Shown here: positions 1-12,500 of the stretch, one piece after another | How the letters are laid out: each line of letters begins with the position of its first letter | Position numbering within the stretch: the stretch's first letter is position 1 | Assembly (NCBI GenBank): GCA_900708905.1 | Contig: CAADRB010000007.1 | Span: forward strand, 3,136,539-3,200,538 | Length of the DNA: 64,000 bases | Direction: 5' to 3' | Source: Hymenolepis diminuta | Taxonomy: Eukaryota > Platyhelminthes > Cestoda > Cyclophyllidea > Hymenolepididae | Translations under genes and position numbers: made by a program | Notes under the pieces: generated by a model | Told to the model about the DNA's origin: nothing | Seen by the model: only the letters and a program-made list of their open reading frames with translations | Database searches by the model: none

Positions 1-293
1 CTGGTTGGAAGCTCAATAGTGAGAGCATCATAGAAGCAGTAGAAAACTATAATCATGTGCCCGACATCTGCGACTCCAACGTGATGAGTGACACATCCAT
101 AACAAATCTTGCAGTTATGAAAAGATTTACAGACTTGCAAACGCACTTCTATGTCAGGGATTTATCCCAATCCAGGTACAGTCGCCCCTTACTACTCTTC
201 TAAGATAGGCTCCAACAAAATCCAACAAATAAGTCGTTTCTTAAAAGGATTTCTGAGTAAGAAACCAGTATTATGCAAATTAACTGAATGAAC

Positions 294-320
<27 letters not shown>
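294..320. repeat. (TA)n microsatellite in TTC39 intron
   Basis: An uninterrupted TA dinucleotide run of 27 bases lies just downstream of exon 14 in the minus-strand gene. It is likely length-polymorphic. Confidence 0.95.
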
Positions 321-324
<4 letters not shown>

Positions 325-390
325 ACTTCCAAACCAGGTGATTATCAATGGGTACAATATTTGCAAAATATTTGTGCAGTGCTGACATAC

Positions 391-507
391 CAAGCTTTAT
401 CAAGGTGAGTTTTGGCTTTATCAATATCCCCTTCTTCCATTGCGATTTGACATAACTCCACTTCACTGAAGGGTAGTACATATCTGTCCAACTTTATCGA
501 CTTTTCA
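391..507 (-). CDS. TTC39: TTC39 exon 14 (penultimate or earlier; gene continues off the left edge)
   Basis: 117 nt encode NEKSIKLDRYVLPFSEVELC and QIAMEEGDIDKAKTHLDKA, then TG|gtatgt. It matches the EKKIK.D.YL.P...LELA helix of homologues. The remaining C-terminus, about 30-40 residues in homologues, is not in the window. The minus-strand sequence running into position 1 ends in a pyrimidine-containing CCAACCAG that could be the next acceptor. Confidence 0.92.
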
Positions 508-3500
508 CTGAAATTCAAATTAACGTTTAATAACGAGTGTAAATCATAAGAGATTACTGGTTGAGTATTATTAAACTAACTTCGTGATGACTTCATAAAA
601 ACACATCTGGGCCTGAAAATTTTTTCTCAGACACCGTTGACAAACTCCTTTGAGTAGAGTGGCAACGCAGAAGTCTTCTGTGAAGTTAATAAGTTTATCT
701 GCAAAAAAATTGAGCAATATCGAGTAATTGATCGCACCGCTTCACAAATTATCTTGTGGAAAATGCGACATACTTTGATTTGCAACAAGACTCTGAATCT
801 TTGACTCGATTATGAGAAGGAATTTGTTCAATAGGACAGGGTTATTACTGATTACTTTAAAGCCGTTCCAGAGATACATGAGCTCCTAGAATACCAAAAT
901 AAACAGGAGATTTAAATGTAACATCAGATACAGAGTATGGCATAGAGAATTAAGAAAGGTGGACACACCAAACCAGGTAGAGTGAGTCGATTGCCTTGTT
1001 CAAAGTATCTTATAGCTTTTTTCATTGCAAACTTCTCAATCGGTAGAGACTTTCCAGCTATCCGTTGGATCATCTGAGGAACACTCCTGAAATATGGATG
1101 AAAGCATTTGGGCAACAATAAAATACATGCACATGTAAAGTTAGATACGTTAAGCGGTTAGCTTAACTAGAGTAAAGTGTTTTATAATTTAAGCATGTGT
1201 AGTGCAGGAGTTTAAATAACCTAAACTGAATATTCTATGTGAGAACATTTCAACTACCATAACCTTGTACTTCACATCCCATTCCTGCAGTAGAAAATGT
1301 TATAACCAAGAACTCCAATTAGGGAAATCCTTTTCAGGTTAGACAATCCGAAAAAGTTTCTTTTGTTAGTGAACTCATTAGTCGGTAATGATTGAATTAG
1401 ATGATCGAATGGGATAACGACAAAGTTTCACAGTAAATTATTATCAACTGGATAGTTTTTTATACCTTGACTAATTATTGCAACATTTTATTTGATCCGG
1501 TGAAGTCTTAAAACCGAAGGGGCATTTAAAAACAATTAGCATTATGAAGTTAGTGACTAATAATAAAGGAAGTACGTTTTTATGCACGGAGTTGGAAGTC
1601 ACATGACTGATGATCATCTGTGAACGGAATGGTCAACAACTTTAGGTCCGCAAGAATTTAGGTTGATCGTTATTGAGGCTCTACCCAAGACGACTGTTAG
1701 AAACCACTTACTTAAAAGAGCTTGGGAGTTATAAACTGGGAAAACGAAATCGACGCCATCACTTAATCTTTAAAACTTATGCAGTCTCGGATGTATTTGT
1801 TTGATCAAAGGTATGGTTCGGTGAGGGAGAAGTAAAATCTTCAATATAGTATTTACTGAGGATTTTGGTTTTAAAACCACAGAATCCTACGGAGCTCAAG
1901 GCCCTTAGGGAAAGGTATTTGAGGGTGTTGGGAAGACAATGACACTAGCTGGAAGTTAAATTGTCTTCATTTTAGCGATCGTGACCATCGGAAGTAAGTT
2001 CTAAATTTTCCGTTAGCAGAAGAAAGTGTTTATAATAGACTGATCCAGCTTTAAAATTCAGGTACTGGCGCCGCTAACATCTATTTTTTGGATTTGTAAT
2101 GTGTAAAGGTTGTTCATTTCAGATTTTTAAGTTCTCTCTCCATTAAATTTAATCTTTGCTTTCTAATCCTTCAGCGTAGCCGTGACATAAATATCAGCCG
2201 ATAATTTTCCATTAATTGAGTGAATTAAGTAATAATTACGATTTTGATACAGGTCTTCCGATCCTTTCTCATTATCATAATATTTTAATAGGTTTGATGC
2301 ACATTTTTTTCGATAAGTGCCCCAAATTTCCCACGGTAATATCAAATGATGATTGACTACTAATGAGCTCGATTTTCATAGACTGGATCTATCTATTATA
2401 TATTTTGAGCAAATTTTGCCCTGCAATGATTTTCAGTATTTGGGGGAATCCGCAGTCTATATTAATTTATCGCGATAATTAAAAGTGAGTTTTAAAGATT
2501 TTGAAAATTTATTAGTGAAATGAATATTAAATGTGTCTTAATCATAAATCAAATATTAAAATAAATAAAATTAATTTGAAATAAAATATATAGGTTAATG
2601 ATATTCAATTGAAAATAATGAATTAAGAGTCTCATCTACCCGAATTCTCTGAAAAATATTAAATTGACGGAAAATAAATTTCTATTTAGGAGAAGAAAAA
2701 TGATTGCAGTATAAATGAAAAGATTGTAATATAATGGGGACTTCTAGAAAATAAGAGGAATAATTTCATAGAAAGGTGTTTTAATGATTATAAATAATTA
2801 ATTTTAATAAATTATCAATTATCATTTTCATGATAGCGAAGTTCAAATTATGTTTGAATTATTAGCAATCGTGTAATGGCCCACTTAAACAAGGATCAAA
2901 TTACCCATCTGGGATATTGGCTTAATGCTCCATTGAATTACAGTGACGCGAAACTGCTTAGTCTTTTATCACTTTGAAACACATATATGGTGCAAAATTT
3001 GCTTAGTTCCCATCTTTCGTTGATTTTATGCTAATTAATCATGATTCACTTAATTTCCATTGAAATCTCCCTTTGTTCTTTTAACAACCTTTTTTTATTT
3101 ATACTCTAAGCCACTAGGTACGTTGTTGGTGAGGGATTGGAAATAGTCGACCCCACAGGGAAGTACTTGTTAGTCAGCCGGCCAAAATAAGAGGCAAAGT
3201 ATGGATATTCTCAATCACACTTCCATGCCGCTTGAGACGGAATTGGTCACTGTGGAAAGATAGTTGCTTCCTCTCACCCTTTAATATATTTTAATCCATC
3301 TCTCATACTCTTATAGACCTTTTATCCCTTTTCAATCTATCTTATTTTATTTATAAAAGTTTCTTTAATATATCCTTATTTGGATCACGCCTCCTACACA
3401 AGAGATATAACCGAGAAAATGAAATATTTGATAAATAAATCGGAATAGCTTCGGTGCCAATTTCGAATTGAGTTACAAGGACCCTATGCTTTTTATTGCT

Positions 3501-6500
3501 TCAATTTGGTCTGTGAGATATTCCCGGCTCTAATCTTTATGATTAACTATTTTCACCAACATTTTAATACATAATTCAATTAGCATACAAAATTAATTAA
3601 TTAAGCGTGTATAATTACTGCTAAGCAATTTTAAAATCCAAAATTTTAGAGCCCTTTGCTACCCAAGCACTTAAGAAGCTTTATTTCTGCTTTAAATATG
3701 GACAACAAGATACCCGAAGAATGAAAACAATGCAAGACTTAAGATGAATTCCCAAATCGACAACTTTAATATCGAATAAATTGTAAGCGTAATATTCGTA
3801 TTCTAACGGCATAGAAAATAAACGGCCGTCGAAAATAAGCAACGGCGGTATTACATAATGATGTTCATTCATCAATTTTAAAGTAGTTTTCCCCTCAGTA
3901 TTGAATGTAGGCATTGTTCTACGTTCAGGCGACCACTATAGGTACCAATTATACACATACTTATACGTCTACCGAAAATATGCCGTTGTAAACTCTAAAT
4001 AAATATATTTTACCCCGTCTCCTCATTTTTGTAAATAATATTAAAATATTAGCAGATCGTACAATAAAAGTAGTATTTTAAATGCACGAGGTCAAGTTTA
4101 GACAATTACACTAAGATAAGAACAAAAAGGACTATGCCAGGCGATGAATTAGATGAAGCAAAACATTTTGTTGATATAAAGTCACTTTACTTTGTCATTA
4201 ACCTTTCAAAGTCAGTGAGAGCATAACAGGTGCTGATAGTGCTCAAGATAAGTTATGAAGATATTGACAACCATTGATAAAAAGATCGAAGGCATTGTCT
4301 TGATGAGCACTTAGTGTACTCCCAAAAAGTCGACAGCATTAATCCTAATTTCTTAAAACAAAACTGTTGTATCTAGGCCTTTAGAGTCTGACCGCATAAC
4401 AAACTCCTTTTGAGCATGATTGACCTCTCCTATCGTCAAATGTATCCCGCATGTCCATTTGAATAATATTCTATGATGTGATCTAGTCTGGAGCCTTATG
4501 ATTCTTTTTGTACATAATCGCTAATACACAATGTGTTTGAACTTCGTTCTAAAAAATAAAGAAGTGATCGGACCTTTCAGAAATGGTCTCTATCATTGTT
4601 CTTACATCCATTTTTATTGCTCAACATCTGAATGGGATCAATGGGGACAGTGATCATAGAGGAAAAGCCAGATAGCACAAGACAACAAGAATCACATAGT
4701 AACTACATGCTCTATTCCCTTTTAATTCATTCAAATAAACAATGAATTTATGGAAGAATATTTACTAGTTAATTGACAATTACGACAAAAGCTTACTCAA
4801 GGAGTTCATCAACATGCCGAGAAAGAGTTCCACCATCAGCATATTCTTTGGGATCGACCTCGATGGGTACCGTGACGGAGGACTTTCTGCCATTGTCAGA
4901 GAGACTACCTCTGAGTTCATCATCCAAGAACTGAATTATGAAGGCGGCTTTGAGGTAGCGATAGGTAGCATGGCTCCATTTGCTTTCACACGCCAGCCTC
5001 TCGGCATACTTCATTGCGTCCATCCATTCACCCTGAACGCTAGTTGTATATCAAAATAGTAGTTATAATATCTCTGAATCTATTAAAACTTCCAATGAAA
5101 AGACAATTGAGTTAATTAACTTATCATTTCAAATTTGAGTGAATCCAAAGGTTTGATCCAGGTATAAAAAACTTACTTTCCATTTTTAAGTTTCAATTAG
5201 ATCATTTGGAAGTTATTTCTATCTCAATGGCTTCACACATTAAAAGAACTGAACATCGAAATAGCCCCCCGAGGTGAGGAAGGTACATTCACCCAATCGT
5301 CTATATCTTTCCAAGCGCTCACTTTTCCCATTAGATCATCAGCGGCCAGTAATAAATGGATTCATCATCCTGAACACATTATTCGTCAAACACATTATTT
5401 TACTAGAAAGAAGCTGTTCAATTCAAAGTCTTAAGTATTTCAAAATGATAAATTCATTACTCACCAATGGCACCACATCAGCTCCCAATAGCAAATATGC
5501 TGGAAATTGACAAAGTCTGACTGTGCGGAAATGGACTTGAAGAGGTAATCCTTGGCCTAATAATAAAAGAGAGGTTACTTCAGAGTGCTGAACATAAGTG
5601 CAAAAAGTATTTCGAAATTAATCTTCCATAAAAATTTCTTAGAAGCGTTTATTTTCATGGCGGGTTTTCCATTAGTATATTTCAGACTACGATCATAGTT
5701 GACCAGCTTAAGCATTTTGCATTTCTTCGTTTATAAGAATACATGAATGACATAAAATCAGTCATATCTTGGCTACCAGTAATCATTTTTATAATTATTC
5801 AATTTTAGTAATATATCAACGAATAGTGGGGAAGATTAATTTTTATACTTGAATTAATTTATGACAAGAAGAATCGACTCTGTAGAAATAGTATCCTAAG
5901 TTTAGATAAATATTAACAAAACAATACCGATATCATTTCCTTTTGAATGCCAAAACAAAAACGACTCGGCAATTAAATGTGGGAAAACAATGGAAACAAA
6001 ATATTTTTTTTTCAGTAAATAAAGTACATCCAGAAATTCTAGAAATTCATTTAAGAACGGTATACGGAGATTAATATCATAAACGTAACTTCAATAAATT
6101 TACTTCTTGTAATTGCAGGATTTATGCTGGTAAATGGAAGATATATTAATAAAATTAAAGATTTCATATGCTTAGCTATCACATCTCTGCTACTTAAAAA
6201 CTGTAAGCTGTTGAATAATGTGCAGGATCATTTTGCCTTCCCGAATAGTGGGAGGAAAAAGTCAATTTGAGCAGTAAGGCCGACTCTCCCTGATTAAAAA
6301 GACCGATCAACAAGCACTGAATATGGGAGACAAGTCTTTGCTGCTGTACGAATAGTTAAAGTTGGATTTTAGAATGAGAAGTCTCCATTTACTAAATGTT
6401 GAGCAACCCGAATTCAAATTTCAAATGAATTATGGCTCCTTGATATCTTGACGTTGCCTTAAGTATCGTTTTGTTTCCCTTAACTTTATCATTTATTAAA

Positions 6501-9500
6501 CTATCTGTTTTCCGACTTCATTTGCTTTCTACAAATAAAAATTTTTAAATGATTTTTATTGTGAGCAATAACAATAGACGTGGGGCGATAGCCAAAAGCG
6601 GATAACACCAAATAGACCAGTAAGGGATAAAGTAGAGGGGATCGAAAGATGTTGAACATAAAGCGAGGGTATTAAAAGAGTCTTACTTCAGTTGATTTTG
6701 AAATTTGGCTTTATATAACTCACTAGAGTTCATTCAAGGCGAAATCTAAACAAAAAGAAATACTAATCTTTACACTATTTGGTAACACTGGTAAAATTAT
6801 TTGAAAGAATTAAGAGACCCTTAAGACTTTTCCTAAATGGATTGTAAATTAAAGTAGGATGGGAAAATGCTGAATATATTATATAGTAATCCATATGGCC
6901 ATTCCATACGAAGGTGATTTCCAGTGATTTTAGATAATGTTTAGATCATGCATGCTGGTATCATTCCGCTAACTTGGTTAATAGAAGTACAAATCTCAAC
7001 TACGCCAACTAACCGCCATGTGACCCTCAAGATGCGATACAAATGCAAGCTGCATAAAGTGAATACACTGACTTTTAAAGAAATTCCGCGGATGTTTGGG
7101 CTTGAATGAAGTCGGTGGAGTGAGGAATAAGCAAATCTGGACTATGGCTCACTTTTTTCTTCACCTTTTCTTACTCAAATTCTGTGTTTTAAACAATAAT
7201 ATCCACAACAATACAAAACGTAGTTTTTCAGCGTGGGAAAGTATCTAGAAAATACTGTTTACGGATCGAGGAACGGGTTGAAATAGACATTAAAGTAAGA
7301 TCATGGAAGAAGATTTACAAACTGTGAACTCAGGATGTAATTTTTCAGTTATTGAGTATAGTCTACTACTTAATGTTCTGAAATCTCAATGTTCAAATTG
7401 AAGATTTATTGCTTGATTCCTGAGTAACTTCAATTCTCCAAAATAATAACAGATAATGAAAGCTATCAGGCTTTTAACAAAGCATACATCACTGAGCGTC
7501 ATTACAATTTCTAGGGTCCCTTCATATACATAGCAAAATATACATCCAAGAAGCTCATAACGAACATTATGATAGAAGAATCAAAAAGGGCATCCATCTG
7601 AATGAGAAAATCTCATGAATTCATCAATTGGTAGATCTGATCGATAGGTACACCACTGTTATACCACCAGCTCAGAAAACTATAGCATAACATGCAACTG
7701 ACCAGTGGGAAATCACTTGTGAGTTGGGCCAATCGACCATTAAGGAAGGTGAAGAAAGCACTGGTAGGGAATTTCTTAATCCACGCAGGAAGTAGCTCTC
7801 GCGCATCTGCCAAGGCCGTGACCTCATCACCAACTGCAAAAGAACAGCACCCAATTCAACCACAGCTCTCACGTGCACAACTGCAGTCATTTTATAAGCA
7901 AAGCAGGAATCAATGCACTGTTACCAAAAGGAAGAGTAAAGAGCGCAAGAAGAAAGAGTTTATAGCCCAACATTGATGACATTGCTAAGTGATTAGTTCC
8001 TTTAGTGCAATGTAAGAAATGAACTTGAAGAATTATCAAAGCGAATGTCAAGATAGATTGCAGAAGAAAGAACCACAATAAGAATAGTTAAGCAATGATT
8101 ATATGAATTCTTTTCAGCATTTCATCTTTATCAGGAGAATTTTGCTGGACCGTATTTATCTAATCTTCAGATATTGAGTGATAAAAACTACTCATAATTA
8201 CACCTTATTTCCCGCTAATCCTATAAAGATGCACCTCTAGGTGATATTGGATAAAAGCAATAGTTGTCATTTCGAAAAGTTGTAGTATTCAAGTAAAATT
8301 TTCTACTTCTAACTGGAATGTCTACAGTATTAAGCTATCAACAAAAAGGCTAAGCCCATCCCAGAACCACTTAACAGCAAGTTCCAAGGTGATCAAAATA
8401 GACAATGAGACGTCAGGCGTATGTTTATCTAGTGGATACAAATAGGAGAGACTATTTATTTACAGTAGAATATGAACTGACAAGTTAATAAGACTGAGAT
8501 CGGGCCAGATGGAGTGGAAAATATAAACAGAGAGTTATCTGTCTATCAGACAACTTTACCTTTAACTTGATGCTTGACCACACATATCTCTAAAGGTACA
8601 TCAGGTGGTTGTCTTTTAAGTTAAATTATGCAGTCCCTATCCCCTTTCATGAATATTGAAAATGATAAACAATTACTAATCTTATTTAAGGGAAAATTTT
8701 CAAATAAAAAGGAAAAAACGATTATATGATTATTACCAACTTGCCAGGAGCCAGGAAATGCAAAGCTTGAATTTATTCATCTAATTAATAAAGGATATTA
8801 AATGCCGGAATAATAAACCTCAAAGAAATGGAATAGTAAAAGTGAAAAGGTGGCCGGAGAAACAAAAACAAAGATTAGTTTTTGTGAAGCCGGGAGAAGA
8901 TTAGAAATAACGTTTAGAGAATATACAATTTTAGGTGAAGCATAAAACAATCGCTGTTATTTGCATGCAAAGCGCAAAGTATTAAGAAAGGGAAATCACA
9001 TAAGAAATAGAATGGCAAATATGGGTTAACAAAGAGGATTTTTAAAAAAGGGAAATCTAGACTTACTGGCGTTGCATGCAGTGTCACCTGTGTAGATAGT
9101 GTTAATTAAAGCTCATAAGTGCGTCATCTGTCCATTTTCAATGAAAGGATAAAAACCAACAAACAAAACACAATGAACAATCCGTTATGTGCGGTCTTTT
9201 GTTGGTGAAAGTTACTTCATGATTTCCAGTGCTTTAACTCACGATGCACAAAACAAGTGTCTCCTGTAGATAATTACATGTTTGTGTTAGTCCTCTAAAC
9301 ATTTTTTATTAAACACTGCATGTTCTAATTTAAGCTATTAAACTAAGCCTTTTTGAATTAGATACGTTAAAGCTGGCTCCTGGTAGTTGACAAAATAGTA
9401 TTGAAATCTTAGTACCTTCTGTGAACGGTGTTTCACGATACGGCGACAACGCAAACTCCCTAATTTGTGATTGGCTAAGGATGATTTCACACACATGTGT

Positions 9501-12500
9501 AGTTAGTTAAGGCCTAATTTAGGAATGTAAATGAAGCTACTATCACTACACGAACAGCCACACATAAGATTAGAAGTCAAAGAAAGGTCACTTACCTGTC
9601 ATTTGAGTTGCATATAGGTCATAGACGAGGATTATAAGGGCGCACAAGGGGTCACGAACTCCATGTTCTATTTTGCTCCCCTCCTGTAGAAGTTGTAATC
9701 CCAAATCCTAAAATGAAATTATTATAATAAGTGTAAAAATTGGAATAACCTAGCTAACATCAACTGGCGGCTCTTTTATTAGCAATAGACGGTTCAAAGA
9801 GATGGATTGATCAATTAGCTCTTTATAAGGAGTTCACTGATTGTTTACTAAAAATTAAAACGCTAATACTTTAGGTAGGGGTCTAGAACACAGATTCACA
9901 TGCTTGAGCTTTGGAATGCTGTGTTTTTTCAGAGCTAATTCAACCTCTTAAGTGGAAAATAGCCAGACATATGAATACTGATGAAGCTAGAATCCTTCAA
10001 TTGCATCGTCCTTTCGTCTGTTCTTAAATTTCTCTCTGTATCGCACATTTTATGCTTTTGTGATAAAAGTTATGAAATGTAACAATAATACTAAGTGTAT
10101 AATTACAAAGAAACTTACCTTTTTCCCTGAGAATCCGACAATTTCTAATAAGGAGAGCACTTTTGAAGGCAGCAGTGAAAGTAGCTAAAATTATGGAGCA
10201 AGCAATTAAGATTTATGCTATTGAACTATACAATTTCTTAATTAAAACAAAAAGATAAACTTTGAGCTGTGAATACACAATAAATGTGAGTAAGTGGGAG
10301 TGGTATTGAATATAGCAAATTAAATTTTGGTGATATTCACGCAATCAGAAGGGATAGAAAATAAGGATAAATGACAAAACGCAAAATTGCACTTCAGTTG
10401 ATGCAAGAATTAAGTAAAGTACTTTAGCAGTACATCATTAATTTCTTAATTCTCCATTTTATCGTGCTCAATTTTACTTCAGTTAACCAAGGGATAACTG
10501 AATGACTCAGGCCTTCGTTTAATACCCTGAACAAGTTACAAAATTACCGATGCATGTCTAGATTCATGGATACACTCATTGTTCGACGATTGACTGGGTA
10601 ATTCCGTAGTCTCTATAATCGCATTGATTTTCACCGTAAGCACAGTTTCTTTGTTTTTTTATAACTACTTGTATTTTTCCCGATTTTTTCCCTTAAATAC
10701 GTTGTCCGTTAAACCTTTGTCATCACCCTAACCTTCGTCCGATTTAACTAGACAATAGAATAGTGGCAAACAAGTATGAAACCTCATAATTTTTAATAAA
10801 ACCTTAAAGAATTAGATATCCTACTATTACTCACACATTTGGTGCTTGAATACAAACTACTAAATGGTATTTTCAACTTCTATAAACGATTCATAATATT
10901 CTTTATAAGCGTGTAATTAGGCCTCTAGTTCTCCGTAAATTAATCATAGGCGAGACTATCAGCATATTAGCTGTGGATGGCATTATTCATTTCGAAGTCA
11001 CCATATTCATGGGAAAAGCTAAACTGCTCATTCAATAATAAGTTGATTTATTTCCTCATAGGGATGTAAAAGAGTATGCATTGGAAAACTTACGAGATTG
11101 AAAGCTCCGACACCCATTAAAACACCGCATTCAAAAGAAGCTTGAGTGGGACGTCCTCCCCAATCTTTGCTCTTGTAGATTTTCCAACAGGTTCTAAAAT
11201 GTGAAAAGGTAGTGATGGAAACTCTTCAAGCTAAATTAAGTTAAATTTAGGGAAAAAATTTTATCCAAGATACGGCAAGCGCGTAAGGAAGGAATCGGTC
11301 AAGTAAGCACTGCTTATTTGAGCTATCGGATATGTATTTTTATAATAATATTCCGAATTCAAAATACTCAAAAAAGTAAAGATAAAATGTTTTTTATGGA
11401 TATAACCCAAAGGACTAAACGAAAACTGATAAAGGATATCAGAATCTAGAAAAATAAATCATAAAACCTCACAGAACTTTTTATTAAATATACTAGAACT
11501 TGAAAGTTATCTATTCTATTGCCCGATTCACATGCTCTATATGATCTTCAAATAAACGGACTTATTGTTTAAAATAAAACTGTCTTTAGATTCATATAGA
11601 AGAGACATTAACTAAATAAATCGATTCTGAATTCTCATTTAGAAACTAGATCAAAAAAGCAATGAATTCATTCATTTTAATTTTTCAATCGTTTTGGAGA
11701 AGATATGAGGAAATAACTCCAAGAAAAAATTGATTTCAAGGACATCAGAAGGACATGTCTGATGAATCGCATTCTTACGGGAGTTAAACCTACGAAGAAA
11801 TAAACGAAAAGTATATTCCATGAAGAGAATAACCAATTGTCACTTTGAATAATGAACGTTAAGGTTAATGTGACATTATATTTACGCTTCTGTGAATAAT
11901 AATAGGGGTAGTTAATTCATCATGGCCACTTAATGTGTGGAACAAGAGTTTATGAAACGCCAGTAAAACAATTAATATCAACAAATTTGCTTTATTTTGT
12001 CCATTTCTAGAACTGGATGCAAATCATACTCAACACTTCAGTACCACCACCAACTGGTGTTGAAATTGTGCAGCATCAAATATAATAATGACACAAAAAT
12101 AAAAAATTTCTTGACGTATTTTGATGGGCGGCCAAACTAGAAGTTCTTGTTCACGATTGCTGCTGAAATTAGTGGGATTCATCAAGCCAAAATCTTCACA
12201 GTAAGCTCCAAAATAATAACTCAAGAGCTTAAAAGACTATTAAAAACATGCTTAATTTTATTGGATGGCGAAAATTTGGGAAATCACCTACCTTAAAGGA
12301 ATTGTTCCACACAGACAACGCTTTGGTGGGTTTTTAGTGGATTTTTAAAGTTGTAAACGAATAATAAAGTCTACCCAATAAAATCATCAGTCAGACGCGC
12401 AGAAGGCGGATAGCAAATAGACGGAAGTGCAGCTTTCTCGTATCTTTCTCGCTCTTACCAAGAGTGTGGTACTTGATGTATGAAAGGACCAAATAAAAAG

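Noticed and set aside
294..320. CRISPR or regulatory repeat
   Set aside because: It is a simple TA microsatellite, and no spaced direct repeats of CRISPR type occur anywhere in the window.
7692..7976. 94-codon plus-strand ORF
   Set aside because: Shadow of TTC39 exon 8 on the opposite strand.
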